Positions 18,804-27,627 of a stretch of 64,000 bases of DNA are shown here, one piece after another. Location of the stretch: NCBI RefSeq assembly GCF_014699075.1, contig NZ_JACXAB010000008.1, forward strand, positions 124,001 to 188,000, in the 5' to 3' direction. This DNA is from Microvirga sp. GTDB taxonomy: Bacteria > Pseudomonadota > Alphaproteobacteria > Rhizobiales > Beijerinckiaceae. How positions within the stretch are numbered: the first letter of the stretch is position 1; every line of letters starts with the position of its first letter. The translations under genes were made by a program, and so were the position numbers. The notes below the pieces were generated by a model. It was not told where the DNA came from and did not search any database. It saw only the letters and a list, made by a program, of their open reading frames with translations.

Positions 18804-20384
18804 TCAGTTCTTCGGCTTGATCTCGTAAGCCAAGGTTTCCTGATCGACCCGAGACGGGATGGTCAGCATCCCCTTCTTGGCGGCCCAGACCGTCTGAATC
18901 TGTACGGTCGGGATCAGGGCACGATCGTTCATGGAGACTTCCGTCACCTTCTCGAAGAGAGCGCGACGCTTCGTATCGTCCATGGTGCGCGCGCCTTCCT
19001 GCAGCAACTTGTCCACCTCAGGGTTGGAGTAGCCCTGCTTGTTGAAGGCCCCGAGACCAACCTGCGGGTCTGCCGTGTGAACGAGCGAGCCATAGGTGTA
19101 GCTTGCCTCGCCGGTCAGCGTGCCCCAGCCGCTCATCCAAAGGGAGAATTCACCCTTCTGCTGAGCCGGGAAGAACACGGTGCCATTGAGGGCATTGGCG
19201 TTCACCTTCAGGCCTGCGCGAGCCCACATCTGCGAAAGGGCCTCACACACAGCCGCATCGCCCGGGAGGCGGTTGTTGGTGCAGTGGAAGTCGATCTCGA
19301 AGCCCTTCGGATAGCCTGCATCGGCAAGAAGCTGTTTAGCCTTCGCCAGATCATACGGGCGCTCGGGCAGGTTCTTGTTGCCGCCGAAGAAGCTGGCGGG
19401 CATCAACTGGTTGGCAGGGCGCCCCAGCCCCTCCAGCACGACGCGCACGAGCGTCTTGCGGTCGATGGCGAGATCCATGGCCTCGCGGACCTTGGGATCG
19501 CGCAGCGGGTTGGCGTCGATCTCCTTGCCGTCGACCTTGACCTTCTTCGGCAGGGTTTCCTTCACGTTGGGCGTGAGGTTCAGGAAGTAGACCGAGTCGG
19601 CCACGAAGGTGTCGACCGACTTGTCCTTCTGCATCGCGGCGTAGTCGGTGGCCGGCACGTAGTTGACGAGGTCCACTTGGCCGGATTTCATCGCCGCCAT
19701 GCGGGCCGGATCGCTCGGGATCTCCTTGCGAACAACCTTCTGCCAGGGCTGCTTGCCGCCCCAATAGTTGTCGTTGCGCTCAAGGACGAGGTCACCCTTC
19801 GGCTCCCAGGACACGAACTTGTACGGACCGGTGCCAATGGCAGCCTTGCCCGAGTTGAACTGCTCGTTGCGGGCTTCCATGCCGACATTCTTCGACACCA
19901 CGAAGAGGCGGATGAAGTCGTTCGGCAGGGTCGGAGCCGGAGCCTTGGTCTTCACGTGCAGGGTGTACTTGTCGGCGACCTTCGTCTCCGCAACCTGCTT
20001 CGTGTAGATGGTCATGCTCATCGGGCCGGTCACGACCGGAATACGGTCGATCGAGAACTTCACGTCCTCGGCTGTGAGCTCCGATCCGTCATGAAATTTC
20101 ACGCCTTCACGGATCTTGAACTCCCAGGTCGTTTCGTCGATCGGCTTCCACGAGGTCGCAAGCCCGGGCTTCAGGCCCAGGTTCTCGTCGGACATGACGA
20201 CCGTATCAAAGATATGACGCAGCGCCTCTGCTTGGCTGCCCAGGGTCGACCAATGCGGGTCGATGGAGTCGGGACCGGCACGCAGGCCCATGGTGAGAGT
20301 CTGCGCCGATACACCGCCGCTGAGAACGGTGCCAAGGACGAGAGCCGCTGCGAGTGTTCCACCCAGCTTGAAGTTTTGTTTCAA
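18804..20384 (-). CDS. Peptide ABC transporter substrate-binding protein (SBP family 5), second importer
   Basis: 526 residues. The signal peptide (1-27, ending SGGVSA) is cleaved before QTLTMG. Family 5 blocks are present: DSIDPHWSTLGSQAE, KIREGVKFHDGSELTAEDV and AAIGTGPYKFVSWEPKGD. The only usable start is TTG at 20384, preceded by GGGGAAG. It is the periplasmic receptor of the second importer and the first gene of the minus-strand operon, transcribed divergently from the GntR regulator. Confidence 0.9.
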   Translation of the reverse strand: MKQNFKLGGTLAAALVLGTVLSGGVSAQTLTMGLRAGPDSIDPHWSTLGSQAEALRHIFDTVVMSDENLGLKPGLATSWKPIDETTWEFKIREGVKFHDGSELTAEDVKFSIDRIPVVTGPMSMTIYTKQVAETKVADKYTLHVKTKAPAPTLPNDFIRLFVVSKNVGMEARNEQFNSGKAAIGTGPYKFVSWEPKGDLVLERNDNYWGGKQPWQKVVRKEIPSDPARMAAMKSGQVDLVNYVPATDYAAMQKDKSVDTFVADSVYFLNLTPNVKETLPKKVKVDGKEIDANPLRDPKVREAMDLAIDRKTLVRVVLEGLGRPANQLMPASFFGGNKNLPERPYDLAKAKQLLADAGYPKGFEIDFHCTNNRLPGDAAVCEALSQMWARAGLKVNANALNGTVFFPAQQKGEFSLWMSGWGTLTGEASYTYGSLVHTADPQVGLGAFNKQGYSNPEVDKLLQEGARTMDDTKRRALFEKVTEVSMNDRALIPTVQIQTVWAAKKGMLTIPSRVDQETLAYEIKPKN

Positions 20385-20427
20385 TTCACTTCCCCTCTTG
20401 CTAAGACCCTGGCTTTTCGTCCAAGGT

Positions 20428-20445
20428 GTTCTTATCGATTAGAAC
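20428..20445. promoter_or_regulatory. Near-perfect 18-bp palindrome between divergent GntR and importer genes
   Basis: GTTCTTATCGATTAGAAC is symmetric except for one base pair. It lies 44 bp from the binding-protein start and 36 bp from the GntR start. This position suits an operator through which the GntR protein controls both divergent operons. Binding is inferred. Confidence 0.5.
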
Positions 20446-20480
20446 GGTAGGCCCTCCGAACAAGAAAAGTCAACAGCACC

Positions 20481-21557
20481 TTGCCTAAAGTCCAACCAGC
20501 ACCTGACGCTTATGAGGGCAGCCGTTATAGTGACACGGAACAGACCCCCGATGAGCGCATCCTCGCCAATCTCGCCGGGGCACTCGATCGCACGCTCCCG
20601 GTTCCGCTTGGCACGCAGTTGCGAGGGTTGATCGAGTTCGGAATCGCCCTGGGTGAACTGCCCACCGGCCAACGCCTGCCCTCGGTGCGCGAACTGGCAG
20701 AGCGGGCTGGGATCGCGCACATGACTGTGGCGACGGTCTACAGGGAGTTGCGCGAGTCAGGCCTCATCGAAGCGAAACCAGGGGCTGGCACCTATGTGGG
20801 AGACGGGCACAACAGTGACGGCCTGCGCTCCCATGCAATCCGCAAGATCCAACGCCGGGTCGAGATGCTCTTCAATGAGGCCGAACAGTTGGGTCTCGCC
20901 CCATCCGTCGTCTCGTCCCTGGTGAATGCCCGCGCCGCACGCGGCCCGACACCGACGCGCCCGCTACGGCTGGTTATGGTGGGCAACTTCATCGCAACGA
21001 CCCAGCAATATGCCAACCGTATTCAGGAGCATCTCGGCTCTGACGATACCATTGCCGTCACGACAGTGGATGCCCTGCATGCAGGGGAGGCCTTTCCCCT
21101 GCCCTGCGACATCTGTGTGACGCTGGCGCATCGCCGCGGCGAGGTCGAGCATCTCGTGCCGAGCGGCATCCCGGTCGTCGGCTTGAGCTTCATCCCCGCT
21201 GAGGAGACGCGGGCTCAACTTGCGATGCTGGATCCTATGGCGCGGGTTGGTCTCGTGTCGGTCTTTCCCGAATTCGCTGCCTTGATGAAGCCCGGCGTCC
21301 TGCGGTTTGCGCCCCATGTGTCGACGGTCGATGTCCGGTTGATCACGGCTCCCGATCTCGCAGCCTTTCTGACCCAAATTGACGTGGCGATCTACGCTAG
21401 CGGCGCCGAGGCGACCGTGAGGAGACTTCTTCCGTCCGGTCGGCAGGCTTTGGAATTCCGCTATGTGCCGGACCCGCATGCGATCCGCGCCACGCTGCTG
21501 CCCGTGATCGAGCGCCTGCGCTCGTCGATTGTGTCTCAAGAGGAAGTGCCTTCATGA
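20481..21557 (+). CDS. GntR-family regulator with Rossmann-like effector domain
   Basis: 358 residues. The winged helix-turn-helix lies at about 40-108 (QLRGLIEFGIALGELPTGQR, then LPSVRELAERAGIAHMTVAT and the wing EAKPGAGTYVG). The C-terminal half (from about 155, RPLRLVMVGNFIATTQQ) looks like a periplasmic-binding-protein-like alpha/beta domain rather than FCD or UTRA. The only in-frame start before the domain is TTG 20481, because a stop lies at 20448. It overlaps the creatininase-family gene by 4 nt and is likely the local regulator. Confidence 0.82.
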   Translation: MPKVQPAPDAYEGSRYSDTEQTPDERILANLAGALDRTLPVPLGTQLRGLIEFGIALGELPTGQRLPSVRELAERAGIAHMTVATVYRELRESGLIEAKPGAGTYVGDGHNSDGLRSHAIRKIQRRVEMLFNEAEQLGLAPSVVSSLVNARAARGPTPTRPLRLVMVGNFIATTQQYANRIQEHLGSDDTIAVTTVDALHAGEAFPLPCDICVTLAHRRGEVEHLVPSGIPVVGLSFIPAEETRAQLAMLDPMARVGLVSVFPEFAALMKPGVLRFAPHVSTVDVRLITAPDLAAFLTQIDVAIYASGAEATVRRLLPSGRQALEFRYVPDPHAIRATLLPVIERLRSSIVSQEEVPS

Positions 21558-22249
21558 AAATCAGTGAGATGAACTGGCTTCAGGTGGAAGAATACCTGAA
21601 GACGGATGATCGCGCCGTTGTCCCGCTGGGCTGCACCGAGCAGCACGCCTACCTGAGCCTTTCCGTCGACAGCATCCTGGCTGAGCGAGTCGCCTCTGAA
21701 GCCGCTGCACCAACAGGTGTTCCGGTGTTCCCGGTTCAGGCCTATGGCATCACACCCTATTTCATGGCCTATCCGGGAACGATATCGCTGAAGGCCGACA
21801 CCTACTTGCGGATCATTACGGATATCCTCGATTCTCTGAAGCGCACGGGCTTTCGCCGCGTTCTCTTCGTCAACGGTCATGGCGGCAATACGCCGGGCCA
21901 TACCGCAGCCATTGAATGGATGGGCGAGAATCCCGAGTGCCGTGTGAAGTTCCACAACTGGTGGAACGCTCCGCGCACATTCGAGAAGGTGAAGGAGATC
22001 GATCCGGTCGCCTCGCACGCCTCCTGGATGGAGAATTTCCCTTGGACGCGTCTGCCCGGCATTGAGCAGCCATCGCATCAGAAGCCCATGGTCGATCTGG
22101 AACGGATGCGGACCTTCGGCCCAGAAGGCGTGCGTGAGATCCTGCAGGACGGCAATTTCGGCGGATACTTCCAGCGGCCTGACGAGGATATGAACGCCAT
22201 CTGGTCGGTAGCCATCGACGAGACCCGCGCCCTGATCGAGAATTGGTGA
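21554..22249 (+). CDS. Creatininase-family amidohydrolase
   Basis: 231 residues. The creatininase fold motifs are present: PLGCTEQHAYLSLSVDS, with the Glu/His/Asp metal ligands, and FVNGHGGNTPGH. Family members open cyclic amides (creatinine) or act on formamides and mycofactocin or riboflavin precursors. The substrate here is unknown. It overlaps the regulator by 4 nt, and its stop overlaps the next ATG (TGATG). It begins the catabolic operon. Confidence 0.88.
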   Translation: MKISEMNWLQVEEYLKTDDRAVVPLGCTEQHAYLSLSVDSILAERVASEAAAPTGVPVFPVQAYGITPYFMAYPGTISLKADTYLRIITDILDSLKRTGFRRVLFVNGHGGNTPGHTAAIEWMGENPECRVKFHNWWNAPRTFEKVKEIDPVASHASWMENFPWTRLPGIEQPSHQKPMVDLERMRTFGPEGVREILQDGNFGGYFQRPDEDMNAIWSVAIDETRALIENW

Positions 22250-23265
22250 TGAACGAGAACACGATCCTGATCTGGGGCGCCGGTGCCATCGGCGGCACCC
22301 TCGGGGCCTATTTCGCCCGTGCCGGCGAGGATGTGCTGCTCGTCGACATTGTCGAGCCGCATGTGGAAACGATGAAGCGGGACGGCCTCTTGATTGAAGG
22401 TCCTGTGGAGACTTTCCGTCAGCCGGTGAGGGCCGCCATGCCCAGCGAGGTTAAGGGACAGTTCAATCGCATTATTCTCGCGGTCAAGGCTCATCACACC
22501 CGTGATGCGGTCCGCGCCCTGAAGCCGCATCTGGCGGAGAACGGCACCGTCCTCTCCGCCCAGAACGGGTTAAACGAGATCATCATTGCCGAAGAGATCG
22601 GCGTCGAGCGCACAATCGGATGCTTCGTCAACTTCGGAGCCGACTGGCTTGAGCCCGGCCGCATTCTCTTTGGCAACCGCGCGGCCGTTGCGGTCGGCGG
22701 GCTGGATGGGCAAGCGAACGAGCCAGTGCGCGACTATCACCGCCTGCTCTCGATCTTCGAACCCAAGGCCGTGCTTACCGACAACATCTGGGGCTATCTC
22801 TGGGGCAAGCTCGGTTACGGCTCCCTGCTCTTCGCAACCGCGCTGACGAATGCCTCCATGTCAGAAAATCTGGCGTCGGAACGTCACTTCCCGGTCTATT
22901 GCCGACTGGGCCAGGAAGTGATGGCGGTGGCGAAAGCCCGTGGCGTGGAGCCCCTGGGCTTTAACGGATTTAATCCCGATGCCTTCATGCCGGGAGCGGA
23001 CGAAGCTGCAGCAAGACGCTCCGTCGCCGATATGGCGGAGTTCAACCGGCACACGGCGAAGACCCATTCCGGCATCTGGCGCGATCTCGCGGTGCGCAAG
23101 CGCAAGACTGAGGTCGATGCGCAGATTGCCATCATCGGCACCCTCGGACAGGAGGCGGGCATCCCCACGCCTGCCATCGATAAGCTGGTCGCCCTGATCC
23201 ACGACATCGAGGATGGCCGCCGCGAACAGTCCTGGTCCACGCTCGACGAGATGCTCACCCTATGA
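22249..23265 (+). CDS. Ketopantoate reductase-like protein (ApbA/PanE family)
   Basis: 338 residues. The N-terminal Rossmann motif ILIWGAGAIGGTLGAYFARA binds NADP. VKAHHTRDAVRAL and SAQNGLNEI are the usual PanE blocks, and the C-terminal helical domain is complete. The start at 22249 follows TGATG coupling. The family reduces 2-dehydropantoate or similar 2-oxo acids. In a catabolic operon it may instead act on another 2-oxo or hydroxy acid, so I do not assign panE. Confidence 0.85.
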   Translation: MNENTILIWGAGAIGGTLGAYFARAGEDVLLVDIVEPHVETMKRDGLLIEGPVETFRQPVRAAMPSEVKGQFNRIILAVKAHHTRDAVRALKPHLAENGTVLSAQNGLNEIIIAEEIGVERTIGCFVNFGADWLEPGRILFGNRAAVAVGGLDGQANEPVRDYHRLLSIFEPKAVLTDNIWGYLWGKLGYGSLLFATALTNASMSENLASERHFPVYCRLGQEVMAVAKARGVEPLGFNGFNPDAFMPGADEAAARRSVADMAEFNRHTAKTHSGIWRDLAVRKRKTEVDAQIAIIGTLGQEAGIPTPAIDKLVALIHDIEDGRREQSWSTLDEMLTL

Positions 23266-24017
23266 AACTCGACTTCACCAACCGCCGCGTCGCCGTCACC
23301 GGAGCCGCACAGGGCATCGGGCGCAGCATCGTCCAGTCTCTTGCGGCCGAGGGCGCTCATGTGTGGGCACTTGATCTCGATGAAGCCGGTCTGCGCGTAG
23401 CCACTGAGGCTGGTGCCAAGGCAACCCGCACCCTCGACCTTGCGGATCGCGCCGCGGTTGCCGGGGTTTTCGCCGATATGGCGGCTTCGCTCGGTGGCAT
23501 CGACATCCTCGTCAACTGCGCCGGGGGCGTCCGGGGTCAGGTGGCGAGGCCCATTGAGGAGGTAAGCGAGCAGGACTGGCTGGTTTTATTCGAGGCCAAT
23601 GTGCATGGCGCCTTCTGGTGCTCGCAGGCGGCGGCTCCGCACATGAAACGGGGTAAATTCGGGCGCATCGTGAACATCTCGTCCGGCGCCGGACTGCGCC
23701 CAAGCCTCACCGGCATTCAGGCCTACACGGCCTCCAAGCATGCGCTGGTCGGTTTAACGAAACAGCTCAGCTTCGAGCTCGGCCCTTTTGGGATCACCGT
23801 GAACAGCGTGGCGCCTGGTTTCGTGCTCTCGAACCCTGCCACGCAACGTCAGTGGGAGAGCTATGGGCCGGAGGGTCAGGCGCGCCTCGTAGAGAGCATT
23901 CATACCCGCCGCCTGGGCTATCCGGAGGATATTGCCAACGCCGTGATGTTCCTGGCCTCCGATGCAGCAGCCTGGATCTCGGGCCAGATCATCTCGGTGG
24001 ACGGCGGACGTTCCTGA
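23262..24017 (+). CDS. Short-chain dehydrogenase/reductase
   Basis: 251 residues, classical SDR. TGAAQGIGRS is the cofactor motif, NCAGG the structural motif, Ser in NISSGAG, and YTASKHA the catalytic Tyr-x-x-x-Lys. The C-terminus ends with SGQIISVDGGRS. It overlaps the previous gene by 4 nt (ATGA). It probably interconverts an alcohol and a ketone in the same pathway. Confidence 0.9.
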   Translation: MKLDFTNRRVAVTGAAQGIGRSIVQSLAAEGAHVWALDLDEAGLRVATEAGAKATRTLDLADRAAVAGVFADMAASLGGIDILVNCAGGVRGQVARPIEEVSEQDWLVLFEANVHGAFWCSQAAAPHMKRGKFGRIVNISSGAGLRPSLTGIQAYTASKHALVGLTKQLSFELGPFGITVNSVAPGFVLSNPATQRQWESYGPEGQARLVESIHTRRLGYPEDIANAVMFLASDAAAWISGQIISVDGGRS

Positions 24018-24064
24018 ACTATTGCCGCCCCTCAGACTACGTCAGACAAGGAACTGAGAGCATC

Positions 24065-24961
24065 ATGGACGATATGAGCAACCAGCCCTGGACATGGGAT
24101 GAGCAGACCTGGCGCAACAAGGTGGACCATGTGCGCGCCGGCCGCTCGTTGAAGCCTGCCCGGTGGAAGAACGGCGCCCGCTGCGCCGTCGCTCTCTCCT
24201 TCGACTCCGATCATGAGACGAACGAGTTGCGTGATGGCGGAAAATCCATTGGTCGCATGTCCCAAGGCCAGTACGGCAACCGCCAGGGTGTGCCACGCAT
24301 CCTGAACGCCCTTGCCAAGCATGATGCCAAGGCGACGTTCTTCGTGCCGGCCGTCGCCGCGCTGCTTTATGAGGATGAACAGCGTCGGGTTGTGGCAGAG
24401 GGCCACGAGATCGGAATCCATGGCTGGATCCACGAACTCAACAGCCAGCTCCCATATGAGATCGAACGCGACTTGATGTTCCGGGCAGCGGATACCCTGG
24501 AAAAGATCACAGGCGTGCGCCCGGTTGGCCTGCGCACCCCCTCATGGGACTTCAGCCCCAGCACGTTGCGGATCGAGCGCGAACTCGGCCTGCTGTACGA
24601 TTCCTCGCTGATGGCCGACGATGACCCATATGAGTTGCTCGAACAAGGCGAGCCAACAGGAATCGTGGAGCTGCCGGTGGAATGGATTCGCGACGACGCG
24701 GTCTATTTCAACATGCACCGCTTCAACGGCCTTCGCCCACACACGCCGCCGACTGCGGTATACGACATCTTCTTTCGGGAGTTCGAGCGAGCCTATGAGG
24801 AAGGCGGCCTGTTCCTCTTGACCATGCATCCCCACGTGACCGGCTACCGCTCGCGCATCTGGATCCTGGAAAAGCTCCTGGAGGAAGTCACCCGGCGCTC
24901 TGACGTATGGGTGGCAACCCATGCGGAAATTGCTGCTTTCGTGAAGGAGCAGGGCCTCTGA
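24065..24961 (+). CDS. Polysaccharide deacetylase-family hydrolase (NodB/PuuE-like)
   Basis: 298 residues from the ATG at 24065. NodB motifs are ALSFDSDHET (metal Asp pair), HGWIHELNSQ (His-x3-His), LRTPSWDFSP and LTMHPHVTG. Cytoplasmic members without a signal peptide include the PuuE allantoinase, which opens a cyclic ureide. An amidase acting on a small cyclic or N-acyl substrate is therefore more likely than chitin deacetylation. It couples to the next gene by TGATG. Confidence 0.84.
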   Translation: MDDMSNQPWTWDEQTWRNKVDHVRAGRSLKPARWKNGARCAVALSFDSDHETNELRDGGKSIGRMSQGQYGNRQGVPRILNALAKHDAKATFFVPAVAALLYEDEQRRVVAEGHEIGIHGWIHELNSQLPYEIERDLMFRAADTLEKITGVRPVGLRTPSWDFSPSTLRIERELGLLYDSSLMADDDPYELLEQGEPTGIVELPVEWIRDDAVYFNMHRFNGLRPHTPPTAVYDIFFREFERAYEEGGLFLLTMHPHVTGYRSRIWILEKLLEEVTRRSDVWVATHAEIAAFVKEQGL

Positions 24962-26013
24962 TGCAGCATTCTGTCCGTGCCCGCGATGTCGGCTTGGCCT
25001 GCGGCACTCTGCCGACAGGCGAGTTGAACAGCATTGCGGACGTGCCGGGTGTTCGTGTCGGCCATCGAACCCTCGCGCATGGGGAGATCCGCACCGGGGT
25101 GACGGCCGTCGTTCCCCATGGCGGCAATCTCTACCGCGAGAAGCCGGTGGCGGCCGTTCATGTGCTTAACGGATTCGGGAAGAGCGCCGGTTTGGTGCAG
25201 GTGGAGGAGCTGGGCGCGATCGAGACCCCGATCCTTCTGACCAACACTCTCTCGGTCGGCACCTGCTGCACAGCCCTGGTGCGCCATGCGATTGAGCACA
25301 ACCCGGATATCGGCCGGGAGACCGCCACGGTGAATCCGGCCGTGTTCGAATGCAACGACGGCTATCTCAACGACATCCAGGCGCTCGCCGTCACCGAAGA
25401 CGATGCGCACGCCGCTCTGGCAAACGCCTCCTCTCGTTTCGATGTCGGCTCGGTGGGTGCCGGCTGCGGCATGAGCACCTTCGGCTTCAAGGGCGGCATC
25501 GGCACCTCGTCCCGGCGCCTTGACCTTGACGGGCATAGCTATCATTTGGGCGTGCTCGTTCTTTCCAATTTCGGACGATCTGGCGATCTGCGCCTTCCCG
25601 ACGACAGGGTCATCGCCCCACCTGAAATTCAGACGGAGCGACGTGACGCGGAGAAAGGTTCGATCATTATCATCGCGGCTACGGACATTCCGTTGAGCGA
25701 CCGGCAGCTCAAGCGCGTCATCCGCCGCTCCGGCGTCGGACTCGCACGTCTCGGATCCTTCTGGGGTCACGGCAGCGGCGACATCGCGCTCGGCTTCACG
25801 ACGGCTAATGTTCTCTCGCACGACGAGAAGGCGGCCCTGGTCGATATCCGCATCCTGAACGAGAATCGCATCGATCTGCTCTTCGAGGCGATGGCCGATG
25901 GCACGCAGGAGGCTGTTCTCGATGCTCTCATCGCCGCCGGCTCCATGACCGGTCGCGACGGACATCACCGCCCAGCTCTTATCAACACTCTTTCACTCTC
26001 ATCGGACGCCTGA
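24961..26013 (+). CDS. P1 family (S58) self-processing aminopeptidase, DmpA-like
   Basis: 350 residues from the ATG at 24961 (TGATG overlap). DmpA-type enzymes cut themselves before a Ser that becomes the nucleophile. The matching site is Gly233-Ser234 in EKGSIIIIAATD. Other family blocks are SIADVPGVRVGH, PILLTNTLSVGT, NPAVFECNDGYLND and GSVGAGCGMSTFGFKGG. These enzymes release D-Ala, L-Ala or beta-amino acids from peptide N-termini. It is cytoplasmic. Confidence 0.9.
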   Translation: MQHSVRARDVGLACGTLPTGELNSIADVPGVRVGHRTLAHGEIRTGVTAVVPHGGNLYREKPVAAVHVLNGFGKSAGLVQVEELGAIETPILLTNTLSVGTCCTALVRHAIEHNPDIGRETATVNPAVFECNDGYLNDIQALAVTEDDAHAALANASSRFDVGSVGAGCGMSTFGFKGGIGTSSRRLDLDGHSYHLGVLVLSNFGRSGDLRLPDDRVIAPPEIQTERRDAEKGSIIIIAATDIPLSDRQLKRVIRRSGVGLARLGSFWGHGSGDIALGFTTANVLSHDEKAALVDIRILNENRIDLLFEAMADGTQEAVLDALIAAGSMTGRDGHHRPALINTLSLSSDA

Positions 26014-26016
26014 CCC

Positions 26017-26985
26017 ATGACCAGCACCACATCCGAGGAATTCGCCCTCTCCATCCATGGCGGCGCAGGAACGATCCTGCGCAGCAAGATGACGCCGGAA
26101 CGGGAGGCGGCCTATCACGCCGGTTTACGCCGCGCGCTTGAAGCTGGGCGTGTCGTTCTCGCCTATGGCGGAACCGCGCTCGATGCAGCCACCGCCGCCG
26201 TAATGGCTCTCGAGGACGAGCCGCTCTTCAATGCCGGACGCGGCGCGGTCTATACGTCTGCCGGCAAGCAGGAGATGGATGCGGCCGTCATGGACGGGCG
26301 CGACCGCTCCGCCGGCGCCGTTGCCGGGATCTGCGGCCCGCGCAATCCGGTTCTTGCCGCCCGGGCCGTCATGGAGCATTCCGGCCACGTGCTGCTCATC
26401 GGCGAAAGCGCCCTGGAGTTCTGCCGCCGCCAGGGATTGGCCTTCGAGGAGGCGTCCTACTTCTTTACCGAGCAACGCTGGCAGGCCCTGCAGGAGACGC
26501 TTGCAATGCGCCAGAGCGGGGCGGACGACCAGGACGAATCGCGCAAGCACGGTACGGTGGGTGCGGTGGCTCGCGACCGACAGGGCAATCTCGCGGCGGC
26601 CACGTCCACCGGCGGGATGACGGCGAAGGCCCCTGGACGTGTTGGCGACAGTCCCGTGATCGGCGCCGGAACCTGGGCGGACAACGAGACCTGCGCCGTG
26701 TCGGCCACGGGTCATGGTGAGATCTTCATCCGCTATGCAGCGGCCCACGAGATCGCCTCCCGCCTGCGCTATGCTGGCCAGACCTTGGACCAAGCATCGC
26801 GTGCCGTCGTGGTTGATATGCTCGCTCCAGCAGGCGGCTCGGGCGGCATTATTGCTGTGGACCGCGCCGGCAACGTGTCCCTGCCCTTCAACTGCTCCGG
26901 GATGTATCGGGGTGTCGTCAGACAGGACGGCAGGCTCCTCACGGGCATCTACGACGAACCCCTTATCGAGTTCCAGAAGAACTAA
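26017..26985 (+). CDS. Isoaspartyl peptidase/L-asparaginase (Ntn hydrolase)
   Basis: 322 residues, the usual size of plant-type asparaginases. ALSIHGGAGTI is the N-terminal family motif and FNAGRGAVYT is a structural loop. Thr180 in KHGTVGAVARD is the autocatalytic nucleophile, and STGGMTAKAPGRVGDSP follows as expected. It hydrolyses beta-aspartyl dipeptides and asparagine in the cytoplasm. It is 3 bp from the P1 peptidase and ends the operon. Confidence 0.92.
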   Translation: MTSTTSEEFALSIHGGAGTILRSKMTPEREAAYHAGLRRALEAGRVVLAYGGTALDAATAAVMALEDEPLFNAGRGAVYTSAGKQEMDAAVMDGRDRSAGAVAGICGPRNPVLAARAVMEHSGHVLLIGESALEFCRRQGLAFEEASYFFTEQRWQALQETLAMRQSGADDQDESRKHGTVGAVARDRQGNLAAATSTGGMTAKAPGRVGDSPVIGAGTWADNETCAVSATGHGEIFIRYAAAHEIASRLRYAGQTLDQASRAVVVDMLAPAGGSGGIIAVDRAGNVSLPFNCSGMYRGVVRQDGRLLTGIYDEPLIEFQKN

Positions 26986-27078
26986 CTTCGCTGAAAATCG
27001 AACCTAAGAACCCGGTTCACGGCCGATGATACAGCCCTATATGCCCCTCCCAATCCGTCCGAGCAGAGGAGACCGCGC

Positions 27079-27627
27079 ATGACACTTAACGACAATCCTG
27101 TCTGGTTCATTACAGGTTGCTCTACCGGGTTCGGGAGGGAGCTCGCCCAGATTGTACTGCGCCGAGGCTGGCGCGCGGTGGTGACGGCTCGCGATGTCGG
27201 CAGGGTGCAGGATCTAACACAGGGACATGAGGATAACGCCCTCGCCTTGCCTCTTGACGTCAACAAAGCTGATCAGATCGCCTCTGCTTTGAAAGCGGCC
27301 GAGGACCGCTTCGGATCGATCGACGTGCTGGTGAACAATGCCGGTTACGGCTACCAGTCTTCCATCGAGGAAGGCGACGATGACGAGATCCGCGCCCAGT
27401 TCGACACCAACTCCGGCTACTACGCGGCAACCAAGCATGCGGTGACCCGTGCCGTGTTGCCCGGCATGCGGACCCGCCGTCGCGGGCACATCGTCAACAT
27501 CTCATCCCAGGCAGGCTTTATCGGCTTCGCGGGCCCGGCAGGATGGTGGCTATCATGGGGTCGTCCTTACCCCTATGAGGGACGCCTCCATATCCCAATC
27601 ATCCTGAAGGGAGCCCACTGGCCATGA
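27079..27627 (+). pseudogene. Scrambled and truncated SDR oxidoreductase
   Basis: 182 residues. The first 118 or so follow a classical SDR of about 280 residues: FITGCSTGFGREL and NNAGYGYQSS are normal. SGYYAATKHAV, carrying Tyr-x-x-x-Lys, then appears where the helix before TRAVLPGMR belongs, ahead of the catalytic NISSQAGFIG block. Right after FAGPAG, where that segment should stand, the sequence turns into unrelated residues. The order of the active-site motifs is therefore reversed and the C-terminal 100 residues are missing. It overlaps the next ATG by 4 nt. Most likely non-functional. Confidence 0.75.

Noticed and set aside
18678-20450. 590-codon plus-strand open frame
   Set aside because: It lies antisense to the second peptide-binding protein, which has a signal peptide and all family motifs. 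The shadow has none.
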